Of a stretch of DNA of 37,577 nucleotides, positions 36,924 through 37,577 are shown in pieces. The first letter of the stretch is position 1. Each line of letters begins with the position of its first letter. The stretch is from Pedosphaera sp. (GTDB lineage Bacteria > Verrucomicrobiota > Verrucomicrobiia > Limisphaerales > UBA9464): the NCBI GenBank assembly GCA_009695205.1, contig SIBK01000046.1:1-37577 (forward strand), written 5' to 3'. Made by a program: the position numbers and the translations under genes. The notes below the pieces were generated by a model. The model had not been told where the DNA came from. It searched no databases and was given only the letters and a program-made list of their open reading frames with translations.

Positions 36924-37014
36924 CCACGTGGCGGTGGGCATCCTGCCCGCCAGTGAGCCGGGCTTCCCAGCCCGGCGGAATTGGGGCTGACTAACAGCCC
37001 GGATCTCGGGATTG
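36924..37014 (+). repeat. 91-bp direct repeat, copy 2
   Basis: Second copy of the 36754-36844 unit, with the hairpin GCCGGGC/GCCCGGC again at about 36957-36976; the first hairpin arm has one mismatch here. Confidence 0.8.
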
Positions 37015-37073
37015 TCAAACGTGCCCCAACTTGGTGCGCGTTTCGCCCTGGGCGGCTTGATGTCCCCTGAATG

Positions 37074-37102
37074 AAAAAGGGGCCGGGCTTGCGCCCGGCC
37101 CC
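37074..37102 (-). terminator. Intrinsic terminator of the LamG gene
   Basis: A perfect 10-bp stem (GGGGCCGGGC) with a TTGC loop is preceded on the plus strand by AAAAA, i.e. followed by TTTTT on the minus strand. It begins 22 bp beyond the stop (37125) of the reverse-strand LamG gene. Confidence 0.75.
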
Positions 37103-37124
37103 CGTGAAGAATTTTAACGAATGT

Positions 37125-37577
37125 TTACTTCTTGCCGCGGTAGAACTTCGCACCGACCGCAGTGATTACGTCGCCACTCTTGATTGCTGTGTCGACATAG
37201 GTGCCGTTCACCCTGTCAGACGACTGCACCACACCAGCGCCGGCGAAGGTGATCGTTACCTTGCTGCCATCTGCGACCGCCTTCAGGTTGGTGACTCCGC
37301 CCCCGCCAGCGGGCGTCGAATCATTGAAGTTCCAATACGCGATCAGGCCCTTGGCAGCCGGGAATGCAGTTGGGAGAGTACCCTTGGTCAGGGCGAGGAC
37401 ATCCGCTTCCGTCAATTCCTTCCCGTATACAGAGAAGTCATCGATGATGGCATGGCTTAGTTCGGCACCGTAACCTCCGGAACCCATGTAGAACGAATCA
37501 ACATCGGTGGGCAGGTGTGCGGTGTTGTCGCCCGAGTGGAACGGCTTCCCGTCGATATAGACGTTCTTGCTGGAACC
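37125..37577 (-). CDS. LamG/jellyroll-domain protein, C-terminal part (runs off the window)
   Basis: The frame is open to the right edge, so the start is outside. It reads KNVYIDGKPFHSGDN ... SFYMGSGGYG ... DDFSVYGKELTEADVLALTK, the last strands of a concanavalin-like LamG_3 domain, then GLIAYWNFNDS and a final small beta domain (VTITFAGAGVVQSSDRVNG, AKFYRGKK). Such proteins are exported and often bind or degrade polysaccharides; no enzyme motif is visible in the part present. Followed by a strong terminator. Confidence 0.8.
   Translation of the reverse strand, partial: GSSKNVYIDGKPFHSGDNTAHLPTDVDSFYMGSGGYGAELSHAIIDDFSVYGKELTEADVLALTKGTLPTAFPAAKGLIAYWNFNDSTPAGGGGVTNLKAVADGSKVTITFAGAGVVQSSDRVNGTYVDTAIKSGDVITAVGAKFYRGKK

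Noticed and set aside
36754..37014. CRISPR array
   Set aside because: Only two 91-bp copies, with hairpins inside and no short regular repeat-spacer pattern or cas gene.

Overview
The window reads as chromosome of a Verrucomicrobiota bacterium, probably of the Pedosphaera/Limisphaerales type (inference, no rRNA marker present). The clues are protein families and styles typical of that phylum: a secreted cytochrome c/DUF6797 protein, a 607-residue GreA-like protein with a GreA core only at its C-terminus, prepilin-like proteins ending in an H-GGN-LFTDGH signature, very long exported proteins built of RCC1, Ig-like, Asp-box, WD40 and LamG units, DUF6531/RHS proteins, and Tat-exported sugar enzymes. 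No rRNA, tRNA, CRISPR array, phage or plasmid gene was recognised.

Layout. 0.2-4.5 kb: cytochrome c/DUF6797 protein and an APC amino-acid permease whose last codons come from the end of an insertion sequence. 4.5-6.7 kb: two decayed genes facing each other, a Wzz-like chain-length protein (+) and an exported nitrilase-lyase fusion (-), both cut at about 5.32 kb. 6.9-8.4 kb: exported amidohydrolase. 8.5-12.4 kb: a 3.9-kb broken reverse-strand gene for an RCC1/Ig/14-repeat propeller protein. 12.6-15.5 kb: frameshifted prepilin, intact MsrB-MsrA fusion, MBL-fold hydrolase. 15.7-18.55 kb: broken class III nucleotide cyclase-WD40-Ig-LamG gene. 18.65-21.4 kb: a gene graveyard (RHS fragment, DUF4252 fragment, 380-bp miniature IS, other scraps) around an intact alpha/beta hydrolase. 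21.5-26.2 kb: Tat-exported mannonate-dehydratase-like protein, glycosyltransferase remnant, ACS-family MFS transporter, secreted DUF6174 protein. 26.25-26.9 kb: kinase and WD40 scraps next to dispersed repeats. 26.9-31.3 kb: Gfo/Idh/MocA oxidoreductase, GreA-like factor, RsmB. 31.5-36.35 kb: broken 4.3-kb RHS gene and a small YD/calcium-motif satellite gene. 36.4-37.1 kb: dense hairpin repeats. Right edge: a truncated LamG protein with a clear terminator.

How the genes fit together. The intact genes are housekeeping functions (rsmB, greA-like, msrBA) and exported or transport functions for sugars, sugar acids and amino compounds. The mannonate-dehydratase-like protein and the ACS-type transporter face each other and suggest sugar-acid use (inference). 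Disrupted genes are almost all long exported or multidomain proteins, and carry both frameshifts and in-frame stops, several exactly where a Trp codon is expected. The strongest structural observations are the internally deleted IS that still encodes an in-frame transposase N/C fusion, its solitary end grafted on the permease gene, a dispersed repeat (consensus AATGACCTGTCYCTTTAT) at the edges of truncated genes, and the hairpin clusters at 31.3 and 36.6-37.0 kb.
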